DNA from: Thermoanaerobacteraceae bacterium
Lineage (GTDB): Bacteria > Bacillota > JADQBR01
DNA: 64,000 nt
Assembly: GCA_017656305.1 (NCBI GenBank)
Contig: JACDOG010000002.1
Coordinates: 166,121-230,120 of the forward strand
Reading direction: 5' to 3'
The stretch's first letter is position 1. The number at the start of each line of letters is the position of its first letter. Below are positions 51,842 through 61,862 of this stretch, piece by piece. The position numbers and the translations under genes were made by a program. The notes below the pieces were generated by a model, which had not been told where the DNA came from, ran no database searches, and saw nothing but the letters and a program-made list of their open reading frames with translations.

Positions 51842-54619
51842 ATGGGCTACAATGAAACCTTAAACCTGCCGCAAACGGACTTTCCCATGAGAGCAAAGCT
51901 GCCCAAACGGGAACCGGAGATCTTGAGCTTTTGGGAAAAAGAAAACATTTACCAAAAGGTGCAGGAGAAATCTCAGGGAAAACCCAAATTTATCTTGCAT
52001 GATGGTCCACCGTATGCCAACGGCGATATTCACCTGGGGCATACTTTAAACAAAGTGTTAAAGGATATGGTGGTTAAATACCGCTCCATGAAAGGGTACG
52101 ATGCACCCTACGTTCCCGGGTGGGATACGCACGGTCTGCCTATTGAACAGCAGGCCATAAAAAATTTGGGACTGGATCGGGAAAAGACCAATATTGTGGA
52201 GTTTCGCAACCAGTGTGCCGAGTATGCCATGAAATACGTGGAGATTCAAAAAGAACAGTTCAAGCGGTTAGGTGTGCGCGGCGATTGGGATAATCCTTAC
52301 GTGACCCTGGCGCCGGAATTTGAAGCGGTACAAATCGGTGTTTTTGGCGAAATGGCTAAAAAAGGCTTCATCTACAAAGGTCTGAAACCCGTTTACTGGT
52401 GTGCGGACTGCGGTACGGCCCTGGCTGAGGCGGAAGTGGAATACCAGGATAAAAAGTCGCCTTCAATTTATGTTAAGTTTAAGGTGAAAGATGCTAAAGG
52501 ACTGTTTGATGAGGAAAATGCCTACGTGGTTATTTGGACCACCACTCCCTGGACCATTCCGGCCAACCTGGCCATTGCGGTGCACCCGCAATTTGAGTAC
52601 GTGCTGCTGGACACCGGGGAAGGCAAACTGCTGGTAGCCAGGGAGTTGCAAAAGCAGGTTATGGAGCAGATCGGTATTGATGATTATTCTGAAGTGGCCA
52701 GCTTTACCGGTAGTGAACTGGAACACGTAATATGCAGGCATCCCTTGTACGACCGGGATTCTGTGGTGATTCTCGGTGACCACGTAACACTGGAACAGGG
52801 TACCGGTTGTGTGCATACTGCCCCCGGTCACGGTTTGGAAGACTTCGAGGTGGGCAGAAAGTATGACCTGGATGTTTTGTCTCCGTTGGATGATGCGGGA
52901 CGGTTCACCGAGGAGGCCGGTGAGCGGTTTGCCGGTTTAAAATATGACGAAGGCAACAAAGCGGTTACCCAGGCGCTGGATGAAGTTGGTGCCTTGCTGG
53001 ATTTTTCTTTCATTCAGCACCAGTATCCTCACTGCTGGCGTTGCAAGCACCCGGTAATTTTCCGCGCGACCGAGCAGTGGTTTGCCTCCATTGACGGGTT
53101 CCGTCAGGAAGCCTTAAAAGAAATAGAAAATGTCCGGTGGATTCCTGCCTGGGGTAAAGACCGTATTTACAACATGGTAGCCGAGCGGGGAGACTGGTGT
53201 ATCTCCCGCCAGCGCACCTGGGGCGTACCCATTCCCATCTTCTACTGCGACCAGTGCGGTAAGGAAATCATCAACGATGAAACCATCAGGCACATTCAGG
53301 AATTGTTCCGGAAACACGGGTCCAATATTTGGTTTGCCAAAGAGGCTGACGAACTGGTTCCAGAAGGACTTGCCTGTGAGGAATGCGGTCACCGGAAATT
53401 TCGTAAGGAAACGGACATTATGGACGTCTGGTTTGACTCCGGTTCCAGCCACTTTGCCGTACTAGAGCAGCGGCCGGAATTGTCCTGGCCGGCTGACCTG
53501 TACCTGGAAGGCAGCGACCAGCACCGCGGGTGGTTTAATTCTTCTCTGTCCACTGCCGTCGCTGTCAAAGGAAAGGCACCATATAAGGCCGTGCTGACTC
53601 ACGGTTTTCTGGTGGATGAACAGGGCAGGAAAATGTCTAAATCACTGGGAAACGGCATTGACCCCATGGAAGTTATCGAACAGATGGGTGCAGACATCCT
53701 GCGCCTGTGGGTGAGCTCCGCCGATTATAAGCGGGATGTTGCGGCATCGCCCAACATCATGAAGCAGATGACGGAAGCTTACCGGAAAATCCGCAACACC
53801 TGCCGTTTCATTTTAGGCAACCTGTATGATTTTAAACCAGAGAAAGATATGGTGGCAGACGGCCAGCTCACCGAGCTGGACCGCTGGGCGTTGATGCGCC
53901 TCAATAAGCTGGTGCGCCGTGTTACCGATGCTTACGAGAACTACGAGTTCCACATCGTGTATCACGCGATTCATAACTTCTGTGTTGTCGATATGAGTGC
54001 CTTTTACCTGGATATCATCAAAGATCGTCTTTACTGTTCTGAGCCCGACGACACCGCCAGAAGGGCGGCACAGACGGTAATCTACAAGATCATTGACGCG
54101 CTGGTGAGAATGCTGACGCCGATTTTGGCGTTTACCAGCGAGGAAATTTGGCAGCACATGCCCAAGACGGAGGAACTGGTCAGTGTACAGCTGGCTTCCT
54201 GGCCGGAAGTGGAAGAAAAGTACCTGGATGAGGCACTGGAAGAAAAGTGGGCCCGCATCATAGATGTACGTGAAGAAGTGGCGAAAGCTCTGGAACTGGC
54301 CCGCCAGCAGAAAGTAATCGGGCATTCTCTTAATGCCCAGGTGGTGATTTATGCCGACGAGAAGCTCTATGAATTCTTGGAGCCTTTGAAAAACCAGCTG
54401 GCTGCTATTTTCATCGTCTCCGACGTTCAACTCAGGAAAGCAGCCGAGGCACCGGAAGACGCTTATGCCAGTGAAGAAATTGACGGCTTGTTCATTAAAG
54501 CCGCTCAAGCACCGGGCGAAAAATGCGAGCGCTGCTGGCAGTTCAGCGAGTACGTGGGCCAGGATGCCGATCATCCCACACTGTGCCGGCGCTGCGCCAC
54601 CGTGGTCAAAAACCTCTAA
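51842..54619 (+). CDS. ileS: Isoleucyl-tRNA synthetase
   Basis: 925-residue class I synthetase. [12 protein letters not shown] (HIGH motif, 64-67), the editing domain with [16 protein letters not shown] and [25 protein letters not shown] (KMSKS), anticodon-binding helices and a C-terminal zinc finger CERCW and CRRC. The type with a C-terminal zinc finger is usual for bacteria of this group. ATG 51842 after GAGGGGTGA. Regulated by the T-box upstream. Confidence 0.97.
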   Translation: MGYNETLNLPQTDFPMRAKLPKREPEILSFWEKENIYQKVQEKSQGKPKFILHDGPPYANGDIHLGHTLNKVLKDMVVKYRSMKGYDAPYVPGWDTHGLPIEQQAIKNLGLDREKTNIVEFRNQCAEYAMKYVEIQKEQFKRLGVRGDWDNPYVTLAPEFEAVQIGVFGEMAKKGFIYKGLKPVYWCADCGTALAEAEVEYQDKKSPSIYVKFKVKDAKGLFDEENAYVVIWTTTPWTIPANLAIAVHPQFEYVLLDTGEGKLLVARELQKQVMEQIGIDDYSEVASFTGSELEHVICRHPLYDRDSVVILGDHVTLEQGTGCVHTAPGHGLEDFEVGRKYDLDVLSPLDDAGRFTEEAGERFAGLKYDEGNKAVTQALDEVGALLDFSFIQHQYPHCWRCKHPVIFRATEQWFASIDGFRQEALKEIENVRWIPAWGKDRIYNMVAERGDWCISRQRTWGVPIPIFYCDQCGKEIINDETIRHIQELFRKHGSNIWFAKEADELVPEGLACEECGHRKFRKETDIMDVWFDSGSSHFAVLEQRPELSWPADLYLEGSDQHRGWFNSSLSTAVAVKGKAPYKAVLTHGFLVDEQGRKMSKSLGNGIDPMEVIEQMGADILRLWVSSADYKRDVAASPNIMKQMTEAYRKIRNTCRFILGNLYDFKPEKDMVADGQLTELDRWALMRLNKLVRRVTDAYENYEFHIVYHAIHNFCVVDMSAFYLDIIKDRLYCSEPDDTARRAAQTVIYKIIDALVRMLTPILAFTSEEIWQHMPKTEELVSVQLASWPEVEEKYLDEALEEKWARIIDVREEVAKALELARQQKVIGHSLNAQVVIYADEKLYEFLEPLKNQLAAIFIVSDVQLRKAAEAPEDAYASEEIDGLFIKAAQAPGEKCERCWQFSEYVGQDADHPTLCRRCATVVKNL

Positions 54620-54650
54620 TTCACATTGGGGACGGTTCTAAATGTGAATT
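54618..54650. repeat. REP-like palindromic unit
   Basis: AATTCACATT (54618-54627) and AATGTGAATT (54641-54650) are perfect inverted arms around GGGGACGGTTCTA. Its left arm includes the last bases of the ileS stop codon. From memory the GGGGACGGTTCT loop recurs near IS200/RAYT-type transposases in Firmicutes, which would make it a REP unit; that is not checked. Confidence 0.5.
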
Positions 54651-54651
54651 G

Positions 54652-54688
54652 GAGCCCTATCAGATTACTGGTAGGGCTCATTTATTAA
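54652..54688 (+). terminator. Terminator after ileS
   Basis: GAGCCCTATCAG-ATTA-CTGGTAGGGCTC, a 12-base stem with one G-U pair, followed by a weak ATTTATTA. Likely end of the ileS transcript. Confidence 0.7.
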
Positions 54689-54804
54689 AAACTGGCTAAA
54701 AATTTTGCAACAAGACAAAATAATAATAAGTTGAATTTGAGAATATGTTAGTAAAAACTGCTGCCAACGCTCGCGTTGAATTACAAGTAAGGGAGGACGG
54801 CCTA

Positions 54805-55188
54805 ATGTATCCTGAGGACCTTAAATATTCCAAAGATCACGAGTGGGTAAAACTGGACGGTAATATTGCCACGGTTGGGATTACCCATTATGCCCAGGAC
54901 CAGTTGGGTGATGTGGTATTTGTGGAACTGCCCATGGAAGGTGACAGCTTTGAAGCGGGAAACGGCTTTGGTGTGGTAGAGTCGGTAAAAGCGGTTTCCG
55001 ACGTATATGCGCCGGTTAGCGGCACCGTCATAGAGGTCAACGAAAAATTGCTGGAATCACCGGAACTTGTCAACGAAGACCCGTACGGTGATGGATGGAT
55101 GATCAAGCTGGAAGTAGCGGGTGAAAGTGAGGTTGACCGGTTAATGGACGCCAGGGAGTACGAGGCATTTATTGAAGAAGAGAACTGA
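54805..55188 (+). CDS. gcvH: Glycine cleavage system H protein
   Basis: 127 residues. Lipoyl carrier with DHEWVKLDGNIATVGITHYAQDQLGDVVFVELP in the usual fold and the lipoylated Lys in VVESVKAVSDVY. It shuttles aminomethyl between GcvP and GcvT, or in Firmicutes serves lipoyl relay. No gcvT or gcvP adjoins. ATG 54805 after GGGAGGACGG; the frame is open 60 bases further upstream but without a start signal. Confidence 0.94.
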   Translation: MYPEDLKYSKDHEWVKLDGNIATVGITHYAQDQLGDVVFVELPMEGDSFEAGNGFGVVESVKAVSDVYAPVSGTVIEVNEKLLESPELVNEDPYGDGWMIKLEVAGESEVDRLMDAREYEAFIEEEN

Positions 55189-55214
55189 GGATAGCCCACG
55201 AAAATTTTTCAAAA

Positions 55215-55265
55215 ATGTTGTATTGCAGGTAAATCTAAAGCTGTCAACCATCATTTATACAACAT
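55215..55265. repeat. Inverted repeat before pduL
   Basis: ATGTTGTAT (55215-55223) and ATACAACAT (55257-55265) are perfect complements 33 bases apart, in the 140-base gap before pduL. Could be an operator or a leader hairpin; no regulator can be named. Confidence 0.4.
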
Positions 55266-55328
55266 GTGGCTACTTAACTTCAGGCATAATAACTGTAAAG
55301 ATGCTGTCAAACAGGAGGTAAAAAAATT

Positions 55329-55952
55329 ATGCCTGAATTGGGGCCGCAGTATGATCCTGTTGAAACGTGCTATAACTATGTGGATGTACCCATTCCCGTC
55401 GGTGTATCCAATCGTCATATACATCTCATGCAGGAAGACCTGGAAATGCTGTTTGGTGAAGGTTACGAGTTAACCAATATTAAGGACCTGGGACAGCCTG
55501 GTGAGTTTGCAGCCAAAGAGGTGCTAACCGTTGTTGGCCCCAGGGGAGTAATTGAGGGAGTAAGAATTCTTGGGCCGCCGCGGAAAGTTACCCAGGTTGA
55601 AATATCCATGACTGATGCCTACCGGTTAGGCTTACGGCCACCGGTACGGGACTCCGGAAACATTAAAGGTACTCCCGGCATAGCGGTGGTCGGGCCCAAA
55701 GGAGTTGTTGCCCTGGAAGAGGGTGTGATTCTGGCTGCCAGACACATTCATATGCACCCGGATGATGCAGCAAAAATTGGCGTCAAGGATAAGGACCGGG
55801 TAAGAGTGCACGTGCCGGGAGAACGGGCTCAGGTGATGGAGAACGTGCTGGTGAGGGTTAGTCCCAAGTACCGGTTGGAAATGCATGTGGATACCGATGA
55901 AGCCAATGCTGCATTGTTAAAAAACGGCGATACGGTTAAGATAATACATTAG
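55329..55952 (+). CDS. pduL: Phosphate propanoyltransferase PduL
   Basis: 207 residues. PduL-type phosphotransacylase, converting acyl-CoA and phosphate to acyl phosphate and CoA, unrelated to Pta. Two zinc-binding repeats: VGVSNRHIHLMQEDLEMLFG and ARHIHMHPDDAAKIGV, with GPRGVIEGVRILGPPRK. No microcompartment targeting helix is evident and no shell genes are near, so it probably serves acetate formation in the cytoplasm. ATG 55329 behind CAGGAGG. Confidence 0.94.
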   Translation: MPELGPQYDPVETCYNYVDVPIPVGVSNRHIHLMQEDLEMLFGEGYELTNIKDLGQPGEFAAKEVLTVVGPRGVIEGVRILGPPRKVTQVEISMTDAYRLGLRPPVRDSGNIKGTPGIAVVGPKGVVALEEGVILAARHIHMHPDDAAKIGVKDKDRVRVHVPGERAQVMENVLVRVSPKYRLEMHVDTDEANAALLKNGDTVKIIH

Positions 55953-55956
55953 CGTC

Positions 55957-55985
55957 AAAACCCCGGGTAACGTCGGGGTTTTTTG
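55957..55985 (+). terminator. Intrinsic terminator
   Basis: AAAACCCCG and CGGGGTTTT arms then further T, straight after pduL. Confidence 0.9.
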
Positions 55986-56054
55986 CCTGCCTGGACAAAT
56001 GGGTTAAAATATGATAAAGAATGAATAAGATATCATCTAGTGGAGGTTTGGAAT

Positions 56055-56333
56055 ATGAACTGGCTTGGCCGAGTTTTTACTCTGTTGCTGGACCCGCGAG
56101 TACCCTACCAGAAAAAACTGTTATTCCTATTCCTGGTGATTTTCTACTGGCTGGCGTTGGACCTGATGCCCTTTGTGCCGCTGGACGATTTGCTGGTAAC
56201 GCTGTTAGGCGGGTGGCTCTTTGTCCAATCGGCCAGTAAGGATGTGGCAGGTCACCGTCCAGGCGCTTCTTCCTGGAATTCGGACACGCAGGGTGCTATC
56301 GATGTGGAGGGCAGGTTTGTTGATGAGGACTAG
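56055..56333 (+). CDS. DUF1232-like small membrane protein
   Basis: 92 residues. Starts MNWLGRVFTLLLDPRVPYQKKLLFLFLVIFYWL, with the DUF1232-like LALDLMPFVPLDDLLVTLLGG; two helices, then a polar tail. Function unknown. ATG 56055 behind TGGAGG; a longer start lacks a site. Confidence 0.75.
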   Translation: MNWLGRVFTLLLDPRVPYQKKLLFLFLVIFYWLALDLMPFVPLDDLLVTLLGGWLFVQSASKDVAGHRPGASSWNSDTQGAIDVEGRFVDED

Positions 56334-56451
56334 CATATTCAGAATATTTCTTCGGAGGATTTTATCAATTCGTTGCGAATAAGTATCACTATTTAGCAAC
56401 GGGGCTTACGGCGATAGCACCGATGTTAATTATTGGGAAAGGAGATTGAAC

Positions 56452-56733
56452 ATGGACAATGAAAATCGCATTATCATCACAGTTTTAGGAAAGGATAAAG
56501 TGGGAATAATTGCCGGAGTTACTGCAGTGCTTGCGGAAGCCAATGCTAATATTTTAGACATCAGCCAAACGGTACTGCAGGAGTTTCTCACCATGATTTT
56601 AGTGGTGGATCTATCGGAATGCAAAATAGAGTTTGACGAACTGTGCGAACGGTTAAATGAAGCGGGTAAGAAAATCGGCGTACAGATTAATGCCCAGCAT
56701 GAATCAGTATTTAAATATATGCATCGCATATAG
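56452..56733 (+). CDS. ACT-domain protein (UPF0237)
   Basis: 93 residues: one ACT domain (IIITVLGKDKVGIIAGVTAVLAEANANILDISQTVL). Such stand-alone ACT proteins bind amino acids or act as regulatory subunits. ATG 56452 after AAAGGAGA. Twelve bases before the UPF0210 gene; the pair is conserved in many anaerobes and archaea, suggesting that they work together. Confidence 0.9.
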   Translation: MDNENRIIITVLGKDKVGIIAGVTAVLAEANANILDISQTVLQEFLTMILVVDLSECKIEFDELCERLNEAGKKIGVQINAQHESVFKYMHRI

Positions 56734-56745
56734 GAGGAAGCAACT

Positions 56746-58113
56746 ATGCCAATTACTATTCACCCGGATGAGATACTGGAGACAATCAGAATGGTAGAAT
56801 TGGAAAATCTGGATATCCGCACAATTACTATGGGCATCAGTCTCAGGGACTGTGCCGATAGCGACGGTAAAAAAATTGCCGACAAAGTATACGACAAGAT
56901 TACTACTAAAGCCCGGCGGCTGGTATCGGTGGGTGAAGAAATTCAAAGAGAACTGGGCTTACCCATTATTAACAAGCGCATTTCCGTTACTCCCGTATCA
57001 CTTATTGGTGGCTTAAAATCCGAGGAGGATTTTTACCAGGTTGCCAAAAGTCTGGATAAGGCTGCCAAAGAAGTAGGGGTGGACTTTTTAGGCGGTTTTT
57101 CTGCGTTGGTACATAAAGGTATTACCCCTGAAGAGGAAAATTTAATGGCTGTCATCCCCGGGGCACTGGCAGATACGGAACGGGTTTGCTCTTCGGTGAA
57201 TGTAGCCAGCACCAAGGCCGGAATTAATATGGATGCGGTTCTGACCATGGGTAAGGCAATCAAGGAAGCGGCCCGTCTCACCCAAGACCAGGACAGTATT
57301 GCCTGTGCCAAACTGGTGGTTTTTTGCAATGTGCCGGAAGACAATCCCTTCATGGCAGGAGCTTTTCACGGCGTGGGCGAGCCGGACACTGTTATCAACA
57401 TTGGGGTCAGCGGTCCCGGGGTGGTCTTAAACGCGGTGAAAAAGCATCCTGATGTTGATTTCGGTACGCTGGCGGAAATTGTTAAGAAAACCGCCTTTAA
57501 GATAACACGCATGGGGGAACTGGTAGGACGGGTAGCCTCCAGGAAACTAAACGTTCCTTTCGGTATTGTAGACCTGTCCCTGGCACCAACACCGGCGGCC
57601 GGCGACAGTGTGGCGGAAATTCTGGAAGCCTTCGGTTTGGAGCGGTGCGGTACTCACGGGACTACGGCAGCATTGGCGCTACTTAATGATGCTGTCAAGA
57701 AAGGCGGCTCTATGGCTTCTTCCTATGTGGGCGGTCTGAGCGGTGCTTTTATTCCCGTCAGTGAAGATGCCGGCATGATTCGGGCTGTTGAGGAAGGAGC
57801 ACTTACTATTGAAAAATTGGAGGCCATGACCTGCGTCTGCTCCGTAGGCCTGGACATGATAGCGGTACCGGGAGACACGCCCGAAGAAACCATAGCGGCT
57901 ATCATTGCCGATGAAATGGCTATTGGCATGATAAATAACAAGACAACCGCCGTGAGAATTATACCTGCCTGGGGTAAAAAAGCAGGTGACCACGTATATT
58001 TTGGCGGTTTATTGGGCAGCGCACCGGTGATGGATCTTAACAAATACGGCAGTAAAAAATTCGTTTCCCGCGGCGGCAGAATCCCGGCCCCCATTCAAGC
58101 ATTGACTAACTGA
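56746..58113 (+). CDS. UPF0210 (PFL_N/DUF711) family protein
   Basis: 455-residue member of the family annotated UPF0210/DUF711, distantly related in fold to glycyl-radical enzymes. Typical stretches: [88 protein letters not shown]. No radical Gly motif is seen and the reaction is unknown. Partner of the ACT gene. ATG 56746 after AGGAGG. Confidence 0.92.
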   Translation: MPITIHPDEILETIRMVELENLDIRTITMGISLRDCADSDGKKIADKVYDKITTKARRLVSVGEEIQRELGLPIINKRISVTPVSLIGGLKSEEDFYQVAKSLDKAAKEVGVDFLGGFSALVHKGITPEEENLMAVIPGALADTERVCSSVNVASTKAGINMDAVLTMGKAIKEAARLTQDQDSIACAKLVVFCNVPEDNPFMAGAFHGVGEPDTVINIGVSGPGVVLNAVKKHPDVDFGTLAEIVKKTAFKITRMGELVGRVASRKLNVPFGIVDLSLAPTPAAGDSVAEILEAFGLERCGTHGTTAALALLNDAVKKGGSMASSYVGGLSGAFIPVSEDAGMIRAVEEGALTIEKLEAMTCVCSVGLDMIAVPGDTPEETIAAIIADEMAIGMINNKTTAVRIIPAWGKKAGDHVYFGGLLGSAPVMDLNKYGSKKFVSRGGRIPAPIQALTN

Positions 58114-58133
58114 TTTTTCAGTTAGTCTTTTTT
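58104..58133 (+). terminator. Intrinsic terminator overlapping the UPF0210 stop codon
   Basis: GACTAACTGA and TCAGTTAGTC arms around a T loop, then TTTTTT. The stop TGA is part of the left arm. Confidence 0.9.
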
Positions 58134-58265
58134 GACATTATCTTGAAGTCATTGACCGCTTTATTTCTTAAAAAAACACGGTATATTCGTTAGTTATTTC
58201 TTAGTGTGTTAAAGGAGCTGAATTTGGGAAGATTAATTAATGCAATGCCTTTAGGAGGAAACCGC

Positions 58266-58550
58266 ATGCGGGAAAATGAGGAAAAAATGGCCGAGCATCT
58301 GCAGGAGCTGGTGGTTCATCTGGAAAGGATGAACATCGGGGAATACGTGCAGATGCTGCAGGATAGCAAAAAAGTGATTTATATTAATTTTATTGCCGGC
58401 CTGGCCCGGGGGATCGGAATGGCTGTAGGTTTTACCATTTTAGGTGCGCTTGTGGTTTACATGCTCAAGCAGATAGTATTATTGAACCTTCCCATTATTA
58501 GTGAATTTATTGCCAATATAGTACGGATGGTTACAGAACGTTATTACTAG
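58266..58550 (+). CDS. DUF5665-like small membrane protein
   Basis: 94 residues from ATG 58266 behind TAGGAGG. A helical head (ENEEKMAEHLQELVVHLERMNIGEYVQML) leads into INFIAGLARGIGMAVGFTILGALVVYML, a single membrane helix, as in the DUF5665 group. Function unknown. Confidence 0.72.
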   Translation: MRENEEKMAEHLQELVVHLERMNIGEYVQMLQDSKKVIYINFIAGLARGIGMAVGFTILGALVVYMLKQIVLLNLPIISEFIANIVRMVTERYY

Positions 58551-58603
58551 CGGGCATGCAGTGCAGGTATGCCTTTAATACATATTTTGAAGAGGTGGTA
58601 GTC

Positions 58604-59128
58604 ATGACCAAGGATGTAATTGCCGCAATTCTTGAGAGAAGAACGGTACGTAAGTTTACGGACCGGGCAGTACCCGAGGCGACCATTGGTCGCCTGCTGG
58701 ATGCGGCCAGGATGGCGCCGTCTGCGGGTAACGTGCAGCCCTGGCACTTTTATGTTGTGCTAAACAAAAAGCGTATGCAGGAATTAAAGCAGGCCAGCCT
58801 GGGGCAACCGTCGGTGGGCCGGGCGGCAGCAGCCATAGTGGTCTGTGCTATCCCGTCCTTGGCCCGGGAAAGATATGGCGACCGCGGTGAACAGCTGTAC
58901 TGTATTCAGGATACGGCGGCTGCGGTACAGAATATTCTCCTGGCGGCCACGGGGTACGGCCTGGCCAGTTGCTGGATTGGTGCCTTTGACGAAGCTGCCG
59001 TCAGGCAGGCGGTGGATATTCCGGAAGAACACCGGCCTGTGGCCATTGTACTTCTAGGTTATGCTGAAACCGAAGCCAAAACACCACCCAAAAAGTCTAT
59101 CGAAGAAATTTTTACTATCGTGCGCTAA
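58604..59128 (+). CDS. Nitroreductase-family flavoprotein
   Basis: 174 residues. FMN-binding, NAD(P)H-dependent reductase fold: AILERRTVRKFTDRAVPE, AARMAPSAGNVQPWHFYVV and ATGYGLASCWIGAF. Substrate not predictable (nitro compounds, quinones, flavin). ATG 58604 behind AGAGGTGG. No fused ferredoxin domain. Separate from the later OYE-type gene. Confidence 0.9.
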   Translation: MTKDVIAAILERRTVRKFTDRAVPEATIGRLLDAARMAPSAGNVQPWHFYVVLNKKRMQELKQASLGQPSVGRAAAAIVVCAIPSLARERYGDRGEQLYCIQDTAAAVQNILLAATGYGLASCWIGAFDEAAVRQAVDIPEEHRPVAIVLLGYAETEAKTPPKKSIEEIFTIVR

Positions 59129-59143
59129 GGAGGACTGTTATCA

Positions 59144-59854
59144 ATGCAGCAAGGGACAGAGTATTACAGACGGAAGTTGCTGGCGAAAAAGGCGGATTTA
59201 CTGGAACAGGTTGCGGATATTGAGGAGACGGGTTTATCCTACCCTTTGCAGGATACCATCAGTGAACTATCCAGTTACGACAACCATCCCGCGGACATTG
59301 GTTCGGAGGTTTTTGAGCGCAGCAAAGACCTGGCTCTGAAAGATAACGCCATGGTCGGTTTGACTAAGATTGACCGGGCGCTGGAGAAAATTGAAGAGGG
59401 AACCTACGGAACATGCGATTGGTGCGGTACATCTATCAGCGAGGAGCGACTGCAGGTTGAACCGGAAACCAACCTGTGTATGGTGTGTCGCAAAGAGTTT
59501 GAGGGCCGAGGTAACCGGCACGTCCGTCCGATTGAAGAACAGGTAGTGACCATGCCTTACGGGGAGCCGCCGGGGCAACATATTTACCGGGAAGACCGGG
59601 TAGAATACGACGGCGAAGACGCCTGGCAGGATGCGGCACAAAATACCGACCATGCCGAGCATGCCAGGGCTGGTTCTTATTACGGCGGCATCAATAAAGA
59701 CGAAGACCTTATCAGTGAAGTCTCTGATTTGGACGAAATTCCCTATTTTCGGGGTGCTGACGGGATGTTGTATAAAGACGTCTACGGCGAAGATGATGAA
59801 GAAGCCCCGGGAGAGACCGTTCGCGGCGACCGGGGTTGGGATGAGAAAAATTAG
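59144..59854 (+). CDS. TraR/DksA-type zinc-finger protein, YteA family
   Basis: 236 residues. N-terminal coiled coil (YYRRKLLAKKADLLEQVADIEE), central alpha-helix, then the DksA-type zinc finger CDWCG and CMVCR (about 93-121), and a long acidic tail characteristic of sporulation-associated YteA. Role in transcription is likely but unproven. ATG 59144 after AAGGAGG. Confidence 0.88.
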   Translation: MQQGTEYYRRKLLAKKADLLEQVADIEETGLSYPLQDTISELSSYDNHPADIGSEVFERSKDLALKDNAMVGLTKIDRALEKIEEGTYGTCDWCGTSISEERLQVEPETNLCMVCRKEFEGRGNRHVRPIEEQVVTMPYGEPPGQHIYREDRVEYDGEDAWQDAAQNTDHAEHARAGSYYGGINKDEDLISEVSDLDEIPYFRGADGMLYKDVYGEDDEEAPGETVRGDRGWDEKN

Positions 59855-59870
59855 CGCTGAGGTTTGTTGA

Positions 59871-60062
59871 CTAATACCTGTCCGGGGTGTCGTCGGGTTT
59901 GCCGAAGGAAAACACCAGGGTAGTATCATCTTCAGCCAGCTGGCGGTAGAAGTCACCGCAGTCGGTGTTCAGCCCGCGCTGGGTAATGGTGATTTCCTCA
60001 AGACTGCATTCACCGTCGTCGTTATAAACGCAGCTTAGTGCTTCGCAGTTAACTTTGTCCAC
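59871..60062 (-). CDS. DUF1540 cysteine-rich protein
   Basis: 63 residues on the minus strand from GTG 60062 behind AAGGAGGTG. Cysteines in NCEALSCVYNDDGECSLEEITI and DCGDFY follow the DUF1540 pattern, likely binding a metal. Expressed in spores in some relatives; role unknown. Sits between yteA-like and lspA, opposite in direction. Confidence 0.82.
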   Translation of the reverse strand: MDKVNCEALSCVYNDDGECSLEEITITQRGLNTDCGDFYRQLAEDDTTLVFSFGKPDDTPDRY

Positions 60063-60229
60063 GGGTTACACCTCCTTACCAGTAGTATGCACGTCAAGCG
60101 GAAAAAGATTACTACCCCAGTACCGTTTATTTACTTGTAGTTGACGAAATGGTATTATAAAAAAGAGTAGTTTCGCCGTAACAGTCCTGTTGCGGCGTTT
60201 ACTATAAAATTTACAGGTGGAGGAAGGGA

Positions 60230-60679
60230 ATGTATTTATTTTTAATTGTAGCTGCGGTTTTATTGCTGGATCAGATTACCAAATACGTCGTCAGTATCAA
60301 CTTCGAGCAGGGACAAACACTTCCGGTAATTAAAAATATTTTTCATCTTACATACGTGCAGAACCCCGGTGCCGCTTTTGGCATGCTGGCCTACTGGACC
60401 ACTTTTTTTATCGCCGTTACCCTGGTAGTTATCTTGATTATTTTATTTGTCTACCGCAAGGTGCCTGCCAGCAGGTATTTGCTGCGTATCGGGCTCAGCC
60501 TGCAGCTGGCCGGAGCACTGGGCAATCTCATTGACCGGCTGCGTTTCGGCTATGTCGTTGACTTTTTGGATTTTCGCATTTGGCCAGTATTTAACTTTGC
60601 CGATGTTGCCATTGTTGTCGGGGTGGGCCTGCTGGCTCTGGATATTATAAGAACGCCGGAGGAAAGAAAGGAAGTTTGA
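60230..60679 (+). CDS. lspA: Lipoprotein signal peptidase LspA
   Basis: 149-residue membrane aspartic protease (four helices) that cleaves prolipoprotein signal peptides. DQITKYVV near the start, NPGAAFGML, and catalytic Asp pair in GNLIDRLRFG and FNFADVAI. ATG 60230 behind GGAGGAAGGG. It would process the rhodanese lipoprotein at 2.1 kb among others. rluD begins at the next base. Confidence 0.96.
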   Translation: MYLFLIVAAVLLLDQITKYVVSINFEQGQTLPVIKNIFHLTYVQNPGAAFGMLAYWTTFFIAVTLVVILIILFVYRKVPASRYLLRIGLSLQLAGALGNLIDRLRFGYVVDFLDFRIWPVFNFADVAIVVGVGLLALDIIRTPEERKEV

Positions 60680-61612
60680 ATGGTGACGGAACAAGTGGAA
60701 GTATTTGTGGTTGAGCCTGAATACCAGGGAAAAAGAATAGATGTTTATTTAAGTGGGAAAATAAATGACCTGTCCCGTAGCCGGATTCAGGGCTTGATTA
60801 AAGAGGGCGAGGTTACGGTTAACGGGGAAGAGGTCAAGCCAAATTACCGGCTGCAGGTGGATGATGAGGTGGAGATTGTGATTCCTCCGCCGGAGGAACT
60901 GCAGGTGGAGCCGGAAAATATACCGCTGGATATAGTGTATGAAGACGCACACCTGCTGGTAGTCAATAAACCGCAGGGTATGGTAGTTCACCCGGCGGCG
61001 GGAAACTATCACGGCACGCTGGTTAATGCACTGCTGTATCACTGTAAGGATTTATCCGGTATTAATGGCGTGCTGCGACCCGGGATAGTTCACCGCATAG
61101 ATAAAGATACCTCGGGTCTGCTGGTGGTGGCAAAAGATGACAAAACTCACCGGGGGTTGGCGGAGCAGATCAAGGAGCACAGCATTACCAGGGTTTATAA
61201 AACCCTAGTACACGGCAGCGTGCCTGAACCAAGAGGAATTATCCGTGCCGCTATTGGCAGGGATCCTAAGAACAGAAAACGCATGGCCGTGGTGGCCAGG
61301 GGAAAAATGGCCGTAACCCATTATCAGGTAATTGAGAGATTTGGAGAGTTTACCTTAATAGAAGCCCGGCTGGAAACCGGACGGACTCATCAAATCAGGG
61401 TGCACATGGCATACCTGGGGTACCCGGTGGTCGGAGACCCCAAGTACGGGCCGCGAAAGAATCCCTTTGACTTGCAGGGACAGGCATTACACGCGGCAGT
61501 GCTGGGTTTTAAACATCCCGTTACCGGTGAGTACCTGGAATTTGAGGCTCCCTTGCCGGAATATTTTCGGGAAATCCTCCATGAGCTGCGGCGGCGTGAA
61601 GGGAGAAACTAG
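60680..61612 (+). CDS. rluD: RluD-family pseudouridine synthase
   Basis: 310 residues. S4 RNA-binding domain (RSRIQGLIKEGEVTVNGEEV) and the pseudouridine synthase core with HRIDKDTSGLLVVAKDD (catalytic Asp) and RTHQIRVHMAYLGYPVVGDPKYG. Acts on 23S rRNA uridines; the exact sites in this organism are unknown. Follows lspA without a gap (TGAATG), the usual pairing. Confidence 0.94.
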   Translation: MVTEQVEVFVVEPEYQGKRIDVYLSGKINDLSRSRIQGLIKEGEVTVNGEEVKPNYRLQVDDEVEIVIPPPEELQVEPENIPLDIVYEDAHLLVVNKPQGMVVHPAAGNYHGTLVNALLYHCKDLSGINGVLRPGIVHRIDKDTSGLLVVAKDDKTHRGLAEQIKEHSITRVYKTLVHGSVPEPRGIIRAAIGRDPKNRKRMAVVARGKMAVTHYQVIERFGEFTLIEARLETGRTHQIRVHMAYLGYPVVGDPKYGPRKNPFDLQGQALHAAVLGFKHPVTGEYLEFEAPLPEYFREILHELRRREGRN

Positions 61613-61613
61613 C

Positions 61614-61844
61614 ATGAACAGGGAACGGTGGAAGAAACTCTATCAAACGGGGAATCCGTTGGAAAGGGAAGTTATTATCAGCCTGCTGCGTAGTGAAAAT
61701 GTTCCTGTCAAAGAGCGGGGGGAGGCTCTGGGAAAGATTTACGTCTTTAACGCCGGTCCCCTGGCCCAGGTGACTCTATACGTGCCTGAAAGCCAGTGGG
61801 AACGGGCAAGAGAATTAATTGACGCTGCAATTGAAAATCTTTAG
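61614..61844 (+). CDS. Small DUF2007-like protein
   Basis: 76 residues from ATG 61614, one base after the rluD stop. WKKLYQTGNPLEREVIISLLRSENVPV and LYVPESQWERARELI match the DUF2007 type, thought to be a signal transduction accessory. The frame is open far upstream inside rluD, but only this start fits. Confidence 0.75.
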   Translation: MNRERWKKLYQTGNPLEREVIISLLRSENVPVKERGEALGKIYVFNAGPLAQVTLYVPESQWERARELIDAAIENL

Positions 61845-61862
61845 GCAATGGGAGGAGAAACA

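Noticed and set aside
53813-54574. Minus-strand frame of 253 codons inside ileS
   Set aside because: Shadow of the conserved ileS frame; no family features.
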